A DNA stretch of 64,000 bases, from the NCBI GenBank assembly GCA_016794345.1, contig JAEUKE010000200.1, positions 35,037 through 99,036 of the forward strand, given 5' to 3'. Shown one piece after another: positions 53,201 through 59,816 of the stretch. The DNA is from Myxococcales bacterium. Its GTDB lineage: Bacteria > Myxococcota_A > Polyangia > Polyangiales > Polyangiaceae. Numbering within the stretch: the first letter of the stretch is position 1; every line of letters begins with the position of its first letter. A program made the position numbers and the translations under genes. A model generated the notes under the pieces. The model saw nothing but the letters and a program-made list of their open reading frames with translations, ran no database searches and was not told the DNA's origin.

Positions 53201-54480
53201 CTGCGGACGAGATCGCGGTGGCCGCGACATGGGCCGTCGCGCGCATGCGCGACCCCAAGGCCGAGTCGCTGCTCGCACGTCTGCTCGACGCGAGCTCGCC
53301 GGAGGTGCGAGCCGTCGCGGCCGTGGGGCTGGGCCTCACGAGGAACAAGAAACACGGCGGTGCGTTGCTCAAGCTCGCGCGCTCCCCCGAGGCCGGGCCC
53401 GTGGCGCGAGCCGCGGCGCTCCTGGCGGTGGCCGAGATCGGCGACCGCGAGCTGGACAAAGCGGTCCACGAGATCGCGTCCGCCGCCGTCGAGGCCAACG
53501 ACGCCACGCTCCGTCGCGCCGGGCTGTTCGTCTCGGCGCGTCTCGCTGGGGCGAGCGGCAAGCCGGACGAGAGCACCATGCTCGCGCTCGCCGGAGCGAT
53601 GTTGTCACCGGATCCGGTCCTCGTACGCGACGCCATCTCGGCGGCGGCCTCGATGGCCCCGAAGACGAAGACCGAAAAGAGCCCCGCGCGCACCGAGCCG
53701 CTGCCGGTCCCGGACGGCAAGCTGGAGATGGCCTCGGTGCTCCGCGCGCTGCAGCCCCCGTCGCCATCGGCCGACGCCCGCCTGGACGTGTTGCTCACCC
53801 ACGTCTCGTGGCTCGCGCGCAGCGCGGCAGGCGCCGTGTCGACTAGCCCCGAGAAGGCCGCGGCCATCGCGGACGCGCTCTCGGAATCTTCGATCCTGGG
53901 ACCGTTTTCGTCCGCGGGCGCGGACGCGTCGCCAGAGCGACGCGCGCAGGCCGAAAAGGCGACGAGAGAGATCCTGCGCGCCACCTCCAAGGGCTTCGCC
54001 GCGCTCGCGAAGCACCCGGACGCCGCCCTCCGCACCAGGGCGGCGGCGGTGATGGCCAAGACGCAGACGGAGAGCTCGGACGCCGCGCTCGTCGAGGCGC
54101 TCGCGCGCGGCGACGACGAAGTGAAGCGCGCCATCTTGGCGTCGATCGACGCAAACGCCGGACCGTCCGTCGTCGAGCAGGTCGCGAAGCTGGCGCAGAG
54201 CGAAGCGGGCTGGCCCGTGCGCGTCCGCGCCACCGAGACGCTCGGCCGCTTCGGCTCCGGCTCCGCCAAGGACCGCGCGGTCGCGGCGCTGTCCGGGCTC
54301 GCGACAAAAGACACGTACGCGCTCGTTCGAGAGGCGGCGCTGAAGAGCCTCGCCCGTGTCGACAAGAAGGCCGCGACGCCCGTCCTCGAAGCCGCGTCCA
54401 AACAAGACGCCGAGCCACACGTGCGATCTCTCGCCAAGCAGCTCCTCGCGCCGGAGCAGACGAGCGCGCGTTCGCCGTGA
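50296..54480 (+). CDS. Large exported TPR and HEAT-repeat protein
   Basis: 1394 residues, GTG at 50296. Signal peptide ends at about residue 27 (SPARA); a basic Lys-Pro-Gly linker with KPGKP repeats (about 34-83) follows. Residues ~90-830 are tetratricopeptide repeats (LALAQLEVDRGDKKGASGHY, LGALYEETGNVDKALATYRK, AGDLEAATKEYEALI). From ~860 to the end are HEAT-like helices (VKPLLDALADDREAQQRVAI, AVAAVGLGLTRNKKHGGALL, EVKRAILASIDANAGPSVVE). No catalytic site is visible; it looks like a scaffold in the periplasm. Its TGA overlaps the GTG start of tsaD, so the two are translationally coupled, although the link in function is unknown. Confidence 0.85.
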   Translation: MRRFVAVILAALVSSAVVGTAASPARADLGIGGRKKPGKPTKPGKPAKPGKPADTTKPGKPDKPTAEGPGKPDKPDEKGEKGKDPAVLIARYTAIVLSQPGVPFPLQRLAQLYRERDGNLKKLLEDFETKSKAIGDDGWAAKIALAGIQKMEGKYEDAIATFEAAIADKPKEAAPLLALAQLEVDRGDKKGASGHYEKALPLLKVDSEIEQTTRILMNLAVDLKDFDAARKHHQSLVKRSQGSLFVKAELGRALLAKQQLDLAEAEFREVVKAAAGDNRALGPALRDLGSALAKQKKTKEALDTLKRALSVSAGSAGIRAEILAIMTEAFRAESKLSELIEILEKEPGQDFQRLAALGALYEETGNVDKALATYRKALSIDGSHVDTRVKVVHLLQTAGDLEAATKEYEALIKAAPNNPDFVFELCETLIQRGDRPKALRLLKELEGRAQEADVLAAVADFYERMEEKEKAMALLNRLAGAAGGGDPTFLIDLGDRHYQAGDKKKALDTWARVRTLLPNRARASFTLGEVYLEHDMPDEALEALREAVSLEPKNVQFKKGLAVALERTAPGTALAGERFGQAVAIWEELLKEAKGDPNLSREARTHIVSIWSVTKELANRVSPLKQRFEGTPPDLEAGRLLAEVQRKLGKLADAESTLRAVIAKAPGDEASLLALEHVLVKQQNLVGAIEVLEKLAELNDKAARQYYQRMAQYAAELYKDDDAIRYAAKAVELSPEDANGHQKLGDMYRKRQDFPKAIAEYRLALAKNDRLWPAYFDLAELLLSSGDAAEADRLFRRVVRASGDEELVARAARLSMQINLGKGSLETLERELLPVAVGNPQKSIYRRLLVELYGAMTLPLVQKVRHGEDPVQVEAARSQLSAIGSRAVKPLLDALADDREAQQRVAIEVLAYVENRSGGPTLFNFATGGADKELRVRAMVAVGALRDPAMLDRLEQLLLPKNRDASIAPADEIAVAATWAVARMRDPKAESLLARLLDASSPEVRAVAAVGLGLTRNKKHGGALLKLARSPEAGPVARAAALLAVAEIGDRELDKAVHEIASAAVEANDATLRRAGLFVSARLAGASGKPDESTMLALAGAMLSPDPVLVRDAISAAASMAPKTKTEKSPARTEPLPVPDGKLEMASVLRALQPPSPSADARLDVLLTHVSWLARSAAGAVSTSPEKAAAIADALSESSILGPFSSAGADASPERRAQAEKATREILRATSKGFAALAKHPDAALRTRAAAVMAKTQTESSDAALVEALARGDDEVKRAILASIDANAGPSVVEQVAKLAQSEAGWPVRVRATETLGRFGSGSAKDRAVAALSGLATKDTYALVREAALKSLARVDKKAATPVLEAASKQDAEPHVRSLAKQLLAPEQTSARSP

Positions 54481-55547
54481 GCACCGTCGTCCTGGGCATC
54501 GAGACCTCGTGTGACGAGACCGCGGCCGCGGTCGTCTCGTCGGACGGCGCCGTTCTGTCCGACGTCGTCAGGAGCCAGATCGACATCCACGTCCCCTACG
54601 GCGGCGTCGTCCCCGAGATCGCCGCGCGCGACCACGCGCAGGCGCTGCCGCGCGTCGTGGACGAGGCGCTCGCGCGCTCCGGCCGTTCGCTCCACGAGCT
54701 CGACGGGATCGCGGTCACCGCCGGGCCAGGACTGCTCGGGGCCCTGCTCGTCGGGCTCCAGTTCGCCAAGGGCCTGGCGTGGGCCGCCGACAAACCGCTC
54801 GTGGGGGTCGACCATCTGGTTGGGCACCTCCTCGCCGTTTTCCTGCGCCGCAGCCCCGATCATCGCGCTCCCCCCTTCCCCTTCGTCGCGCTGCTAGCGT
54901 CGGGGGGCCACACGGCGATCTATCGTGTCGACGGCCCGTCGCTCGATCATGTCCGCGAGCTCGGCGCGACACGCGACGACGCCGCGGGGGAGGCGTTCGA
55001 CAAGGCAGCGAAGCTCCTCGGCCTCGGCTACCCCGGCGGCCCCGCGATCGATCGACTGGCGGCGCAGGGAGACGCGAAGCGGTCGACGTTCGCGCCACCC
55101 AAGCCCGCCCATCGGCTCGGCCTCGAGTTCAGCTTCTCGGGGTTGAAGAGCGCGCTCGCGCGCCACGTCGAGGTCTCCGGCGTCCCCTCCGGTGACGATC
55201 TCGCGCACCTCTGCGCCTCGTTTCAGGCGGCGTTGACCGACGCCCTCGTCGACAAGACGCTGCGCGCCGCCAAGCAAGAGGAGGTCGGCGCCGTCGTCAT
55301 CGGCGGCGGCGTGGCTGCGAACCGCGGCCTCCGGGAGAAGATCACGGAGCGCGCCCGCGCGTCGGGGCTCGACGTCTTCGTGCCCCCGCTCGCGAGCTGC
55401 ACCGACAACGCCGCGATGATCGCGTACGCGGGAGCGCTCCGACTCGCGGCCGGGCTCCGCGACCCGCTCGCGCTCGCGCCGCACACGCGGAGCAAGATGC
55501 TGTCCGTGACCCGCAAGGGCGGCGGCAAGCGCGCGCGCGTCGACTGA
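54477..55547 (+). CDS. tsaD: tRNA N6-threonylcarbamoyladenosine transferase TsaD
   Basis: 356 residues. TsaD attaches threonylcarbamoyl to A37 of ANN-decoding tRNAs, with TsaB and TsaE as partners. Marks: GIETSCDETAAAVV at the N-terminus, the metal-binding HLVGH (H113, H117), SGGHT (ALLASGGHTAIY), DDAAGEAFDKAAKLLGLGYPGG, FSFSGLKSA and GGGVAANRGLR. GTG start at 54477 overlapping the TPR/HEAT gene stop by four bases. It ends flush against a convergent lipoprotein gene (no gap). Confidence 0.96.
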   Translation: MSTVVLGIETSCDETAAAVVSSDGAVLSDVVRSQIDIHVPYGGVVPEIAARDHAQALPRVVDEALARSGRSLHELDGIAVTAGPGLLGALLVGLQFAKGLAWAADKPLVGVDHLVGHLLAVFLRRSPDHRAPPFPFVALLASGGHTAIYRVDGPSLDHVRELGATRDDAAGEAFDKAAKLLGLGYPGGPAIDRLAAQGDAKRSTFAPPKPAHRLGLEFSFSGLKSALARHVEVSGVPSGDDLAHLCASFQAALTDALVDKTLRAAKQEEVGAVVIGGGVAANRGLREKITERARASGLDVFVPPLASCTDNAAMIAYAGALRLAAGLRDPLALAPHTRSKMLSVTRKGGGKRARVD

Positions 55548-55862
55548 CTATTCGAAGAACACGCCGCAGCGGGCGAGGTCCTCCCGCGGCGCCGCGCAAT
55601 CATCCGCGGTGTCGCAGAGCGACTCGAGCCCGTCGACGCAGTCGAGGTACGCGTCGTACGGCTCGAGGCAGCCCGCCTCCGTCGCGCGCTGCTCGAGCTC
55701 GTCCGCGCGCCGCACGCAGGAGCGCACGCTGTCGCGATCGTCGCCGCATTCGTCCACGAAGTCCTCACAGAGGTCCTCGGTGCTGCGCCCGCAGCCGACC
55801 AGAGCGAGCATCGCCGACGCGGCCAAGAGGAGCGTCGCCCCCACGCTTGTCGTCCGGCTCAT
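55548..55862 (-). CDS. Small Cys-containing lipoprotein
   Basis: 104 residues; signal peptide with lipobox LVGC. The mature part is acidic and helical with about eight cysteines (EDLCEDFVDECGDDRDSVRS, CLEPYDAYLDCVDGLESLC), similar in style to other myxobacterial small Cys lipoproteins. The ATG at 55862 overlaps the stop of the upstream lipoprotein gene (ATGA), so both are one operon. It ends exactly at the tsaD stop. Function unknown. Confidence 0.7.
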   Translation of the reverse strand: MSRTTSVGATLLLAASAMLALVGCGRSTEDLCEDFVDECGDDRDSVRSCVRRADELEQRATEAGCLEPYDAYLDCVDGLESLCDTADDCAAPREDLARCGVFFE

Positions 55863-56440
55863 ACCCCACCTCCGCCGCCATCCGAGCCGCCGGCGCCGCC
55901 CGCGCCGCCAGCGCCGCCCGCGCCGGGCCCACCTCCGGCTCCGCCGCCTCCCGGGGCGCCGCCTTCCCCGCCGGTACCGGTCTGGCTCGTGGTGCCGGTC
56001 GAGCTCGAGGAGCTCTTCGAGCTCGACGTCGTGCCGTTGTCGTACCCGCCGTAACCGTCGTCGTCGGTGGACGAGCCGCAGCCCTCCTCGACCGGCTCCG
56101 GCGGCCCCGCGTAGCCGCCGCACGTCTTCTTCCCCGGGGCATCGGAGGTGAATGGGTCGCGAGGCGCCTCATCGACGATTCGAGTGGACCGGAGGACACA
56201 CGACTCGTCCTCCTCGCACTCGTCCCCCGACCCGCACACCGGGGCCGAGAAGCACTGATAGCGCTCCTCGTACGGAATGCAGATCGAACTGTCGCCGCAC
56301 TGCCAGTCGTGCAGGCATTCGTCCGGGTCGCGACACCCGAGCCCGAGCTTGGGTACCGTGAGCACGAGGTACGCGGTGACGCCCAGCACACGTGCGCGCC
56401 TCGTGTCGCGCCACGCCGAAGAATAAGCCATGGCCTTCAT
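55859..56440 (-). CDS. Lipoprotein with Cys-rich module and Gly-rich tail
   Basis: 193 residues, ATG at 56440. Signal peptide and lipobox LGLGC, then a Cys-rich domain (DPDECLHDWQCGDSSICIPY, CGSGDECEEDESC) resembling small EGF-like repeats, and a very low-complexity Ser/Thr then Gly/Ala tail of about 70 residues. Divergent from the DsbA-like gene across 75 bases. The Gly-rich tail is unusual at the C-terminal end; normally it follows the lipobox. Confidence 0.7.
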   Translation of the reverse strand: MKAMAYSSAWRDTRRARVLGVTAYLVLTVPKLGLGCRDPDECLHDWQCGDSSICIPYEERYQCFSAPVCGSGDECEEDESCVLRSTRIVDEAPRDPFTSDAPGKKTCGGYAGPPEPVEEGCGSSTDDDGYGGYDNGTTSSSKSSSSSTGTTSQTGTGGEGGAPGGGGAGGGPGAGGAGGAGGAGGSDGGGGGV

Positions 56441-56515
56441 CGTAAGAGGAGGCTACGGCGACACGGCGAGAAAAGCACGATCTCGGCCCTGCGGTGCGCT
56501 AAAGCACCCTCAGCC

Positions 56516-58465
56516 ATGCTCCGGCTCCTCCTCTCGGCCCTCCTCGCGCTGCTCGTCGCCTGCGCCTCAGCTCCACCCCTTCGGCAGCCGAGCGAAGACG
56601 GTGTGGCCCAAACCGCCGCCGTCCCCGCCGTCGCGACCGACGCGATCGATCCCGGGCTCATCCCGGTGACGAGCAAAGACGCCGTCTGGGGCGACCCGCT
56701 GGCGCCCGTGACCGTGGTCATGTTCGCCGACTTCGAGTGCCGGTACTGCGGCGATGCAGCGAAGACGCTGGAGGCATTGAAGGAGAAGTACGGCGACAAG
56801 AAGCTGCGCTTCGCCTTCAAACATCTCCCGCTGGACATGCACGACAACGCCTACGCCCTCGCGGTCTTCTCCGAGGCTCTGCGGGCACGCTCGGGCGACG
56901 CTGCGTTCTGGGACTTCTATCGAATGGTGTTCCTGGAGCGGAACGAGGGCGAGAGCCCCGCGCAAGCGGTCGGACGAGCGCTCTCCGAGCTCCAGTCGAG
57001 ATCGATCCCGCGCGATCTCGGGGAGGGTGCCACGGCATCCGGCGCCGAGAAGGTCGATCTCGACATCGAGCTGGGCGAGCGCCTCGGCATCCGCGGCACG
57101 CCCGCGTTCTTCGTGAACGGCGTCTTCATCTCCGGGGCCCAACCGCAGTCGCGCTTCGAAGCCGCCATCGATGCGGAGCTCGTCGCGGTCGCCGAGGCGG
57201 CGGCGGGCGGCGCGCCCCTCGAGCGCATGTACGCCGCGCGCACCGCGACGAATCGCGAGGCCGCGGACGCGAGCGCCAAGCGCGAAGCGCTCCTGCCGGA
57301 GGTCGATCGAACCGTCTGGTACGCGCCGGTCGGCACCTCGCCCGTGAAGGGCAAGGCCGATGCCCTGGTCACCATCGTGGTGTTCTCGGATTTCGAGTGT
57401 CCGTTCTGCGCCAAGGCGCAGAAGACCCTGGCGCGCGTGGAGAAGAAATACGGAGACGAGGTCCGGTTCGTCTTCAAACACAACCCGCTGCCGTTCCACA
57501 AAAGCGCGGCGGGCTCCGCCGAGCTCACGCAGGAGATCTTCGTCAAGAAGGGGGCCCAGGCCTTCTGGGCCGCGCACGACTCCATCTTCCAGCTCGAGCG
57601 CCCGACGGACGAGCGGGACGTCACCGAGCTGGCGACCGCGGCGGGGCTCGACCCGAGCGCGACCGCCAAGGCCGTGGCCGCGAGGAAACACGCGAGCGCC
57701 ATCGAGGCCGACCAGGAGCTCGCGAGCGAGCTCGAGGCCGACGGTACGCCGACCTTCTTCGTGAACGGCCAGCGGCTCACCGGCGCGCGCTCCTTCGACG
57801 AGTTCTCCTCGGTCATCGAAGAGCGCCTCGCCGCTGCGAAGGCGTTGGTGGACGCGGGGACGCCGCGGGCGAAGGTCTACGACGAGGTCATGAAGACCGC
57901 GAAGCGCGCGGAGCCGCCGCAGAAGCTCGCGATCGGCGCGCCCCCGAAGAGCGCGCCGAAGCGCGGGTCGGGCCCGGTGGTCATCCAGGTGTTCTCCGAC
58001 TTCGAGTGCCCGTTCTGTCGCCGCCACGCTGAGTCGCTGCGCCAGGTGGAGAAGGCGTTCCCCGGCCAGGTGACCCTCGTGTTCCGCCACCTGCCGCTCC
58101 CCATGCACAAGAATGCCTGGCCTGCCGCGACCGCCGCGCTCGAGGCCCGGGCGCAGCGAGGCGACGCGGGCTTCTGGAAGATGCACGACGCCCTCTTCGA
58201 GGCCCAACCCGAGCGGAAGCTCGGGCGGGCCGGGCTCGAGGAGCTGGCGGCGGGCCTGAAGCTCGACGCGAAGAAGGTCGCCGGCGCGCTCGATGACGAC
58301 AAATACGACGCCGTCATCAAGTCCGACGTGGACGCCGCCGACAAGCTCGGCATCGACGGCACCCCCGCGACGTTCGTGGACGACTACTTCGTCTCGGGCG
58401 CGGTGAGCGCACCGAAGCTGAAGCGTGTCGTCCGCCTGGCCCTCGAGGATCGAAAGAAGAAGTGA
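56516..58465 (+). CDS. Lipoprotein with three tandem DsbA-like thioredoxin domains
   Basis: 649 residues from the ATG at 56516. Lipobox LLVAC (C16). Three DsbA-type domains follow: CRYC at 75-78 with cis-Pro GTPAFF at 194, CPFC at 295-298 with GTPTFF at 410, and CPFC at 498-501 with GTPATF at 615. Each repeats the order FxDFEC(x)(x)C, FKHxPLPxH, then FFVNG. The first domain, with CRYC, is most diverged. All three catalytic pairs are intact, so each could form or isomerise disulfides outside the cytoplasm; the genome's many Cys-rich lipoproteins are likely clients. DsbB or other reductant partner is not in the window. Confidence 0.9.
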   Translation: MLRLLLSALLALLVACASAPPLRQPSEDGVAQTAAVPAVATDAIDPGLIPVTSKDAVWGDPLAPVTVVMFADFECRYCGDAAKTLEALKEKYGDKKLRFAFKHLPLDMHDNAYALAVFSEALRARSGDAAFWDFYRMVFLERNEGESPAQAVGRALSELQSRSIPRDLGEGATASGAEKVDLDIELGERLGIRGTPAFFVNGVFISGAQPQSRFEAAIDAELVAVAEAAAGGAPLERMYAARTATNREAADASAKREALLPEVDRTVWYAPVGTSPVKGKADALVTIVVFSDFECPFCAKAQKTLARVEKKYGDEVRFVFKHNPLPFHKSAAGSAELTQEIFVKKGAQAFWAAHDSIFQLERPTDERDVTELATAAGLDPSATAKAVAARKHASAIEADQELASELEADGTPTFFVNGQRLTGARSFDEFSSVIEERLAAAKALVDAGTPRAKVYDEVMKTAKRAEPPQKLAIGAPPKSAPKRGSGPVVIQVFSDFECPFCRRHAESLRQVEKAFPGQVTLVFRHLPLPMHKNAWPAATAALEARAQRGDAGFWKMHDALFEAQPERKLGRAGLEELAAGLKLDAKKVAGALDDDKYDAVIKSDVDAADKLGIDGTPATFVDDYFVSGAVSAPKLKRVVRLALEDRKKK

Positions 58466-58472
58466 GAGGCGG

Positions 58473-58757
58473 TCAGGAGGCGCCGCGCCTTTCCTTGAGG
58501 CGCTTCTCGACGTCCTTCACGAGCGCTTCGTCTCCGCGGATGCTGAGTCCCTCGTAGGTCTCCGCTTCCACCACGAGGCGCCTGCCCTGGAGATCGAAGA
58601 CGGCTGTCTCGATCTCCTGGGAGCCGCCCACACCGCGCTCGCTCGATTTCTCGGTTGCGCCCATCTCGCGCAGGACGTCGAGCAACGCGTCGCGAAGCTC
58701 GTCGTCGAACTCGTCACCGACCACCACGGCCGCTTCGGAACCGGCTTCATTTTCCAA
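58473..58757 (-). CDS. Small protein overlapping the Tae4-like gene, possible immunity or chaperone
   Basis: 94 residues, acidic first half (AVVVGDEFDDELRDALLDVL), then two strand pairs (EIETAVFDLQGRRLVVEAET) and a basic helical end. No signal peptide. It starts 11 bases before the stop of the Tae4-like gene, so it is translated after it in one message, the position often taken by immunity or adaptor genes. Known Tai4 immunity proteins are periplasmic, which this is not, so the assignment is only positional. Confidence 0.5.
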   Translation of the reverse strand: MENEAGSEAAVVVGDEFDDELRDALLDVLREMGATEKSSERGVGGSQEIETAVFDLQGRRLVVEAETYEGLSIRGDEALVKDVEKRLKERRGAS

Positions 58758-59706
58758 ACTTCAGGTCCTTTCCTCCGGGGCGGGTCGCGCTGTCGATGAT
58801 CTGCTCCCAGGTCTTGCCCTTGTCCCGCAGGTACTCGATCGTCGGGCCGAGCTTGTCGCCGTATTTCTCCAGGTTGCGCGCGTAGATCTCGGCCAGCTTC
58901 TCGGGCGGCGTGAGCCCCTTGTACTTCACGCCGAGCTCGCGGCGCTCGGCATGGAGCGCCCGCGCGATCGCCTCGTCCTCCATCCCTTGCGAGCGCATCA
59001 CGGGGACCTTGTCCTTGAGCGCCTTCACGGCTGCCTCGTACTCGAGCCGGAGCGCGGGCTTCTTGTCGTCCGTCTCCGGGGGCTCCTCCGCGGGCGGCGT
59101 GGCCTTCTTCGGCTGGGGCCGCGGCTGCGCGGTCGCCTCCGGCGCGAACGGGGTCTCCCCACCGCCGCCGCCGCTCGTGTTGCCGTTCCCGGCGCCCGCG
59201 GCGGAGTGGAGCTCCCAGAACAGGATCTCGCTCGCGTCCCAGTGGGCTTCGCCCAGGCACTGCGAGCCATTCCAGAGGTCGATGTGCGTGCGGCTCCCGC
59301 GGCCCTGGTGTCCCGCGAAGTAGATGACGCCGGTCTTCGAACGGAGCCTCGCCTGGGCGCTCGCGCCGTCGGTGAACTTGAGCGGGTCGCCCCACTCCGC
59401 GGCGCAGAAGCGAGAGAGCGCGTCGGCCTCGAAGCCGACGCCGTGGGGGCACATGCGCCCGTAGAGGGCGAACGAGAAGTCTCCGAGGAGCTGCGTGTCG
59501 CTCCGCGTGATCTCCGACCGCTGCGCGACGACGTTCGTCGCGACGAGGAGCGCCTCGCACAGCCGGACGGCGGACTCATCGCGCGAGAAGCCGGAGTCGA
59601 CGGGTGTGGCGACCGGGCAGAGGTGCAAGCAGGTCTTGCTCGCGACGTACGCCTTCTCCATCACGTCGAAGGTGGGTTTCGGCAAACGCTTGCGTGCGAG
59701 CTGCAT
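58747..59706 (-). CDS. Tae4-like amidase-effector homologue with C-terminal helical extension
   Basis: 319 residues, ATG at 59706. Residues ~15-170 resemble the type VI amidase effector family Tae4, NlpC/P60-like peptidoglycan amidases: AVRLCEALL, KTGVIYFAGHQGRG, HIDLWNG at 141-147 (catalytic His) and ILFWEL. The family catalytic Cys (in C-A-x-R) seems to be Ser45 here (ESAVRLC), though a nearby Cys50 could substitute. A Gly/Pro linker (about 170-215) leads to a charged helical tail (about 216-319) absent from standard Tae4. No export signal. The assignment is by motif recognition; activity may be lost or altered. Confidence 0.6.
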   Translation of the reverse strand: MQLARKRLPKPTFDVMEKAYVASKTCLHLCPVATPVDSGFSRDESAVRLCEALLVATNVVAQRSEITRSDTQLLGDFSFALYGRMCPHGVGFEADALSRFCAAEWGDPLKFTDGASAQARLRSKTGVIYFAGHQGRGSRTHIDLWNGSQCLGEAHWDASEILFWELHSAAGAGNGNTSGGGGGETPFAPEATAQPRPQPKKATPPAEEPPETDDKKPALRLEYEAAVKALKDKVPVMRSQGMEDEAIARALHAERRELGVKYKGLTPPEKLAEIYARNLEKYGDKLGPTIEYLRDKGKTWEQIIDSATRPGGKDLKFGK

Positions 59707-59816
59707 CGAGTCCTCTCCTCTCCGCGCTACCGGTCAGGATAAGACGAAAGCCGAGGCCGGCGCACCCGAAGTTCTCGCCCGCCCACCTTCACCTACTGAG
59801 CCCGCGGCGTGCGCGC

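Noticed and set aside
49912..53469. A 1185-codon open frame on the minus strand
   Set aside because: It lies opposite the TPR/HEAT gene, is Arg/Leu/Glu-rich without domains, and arises from codon bias of the real gene.
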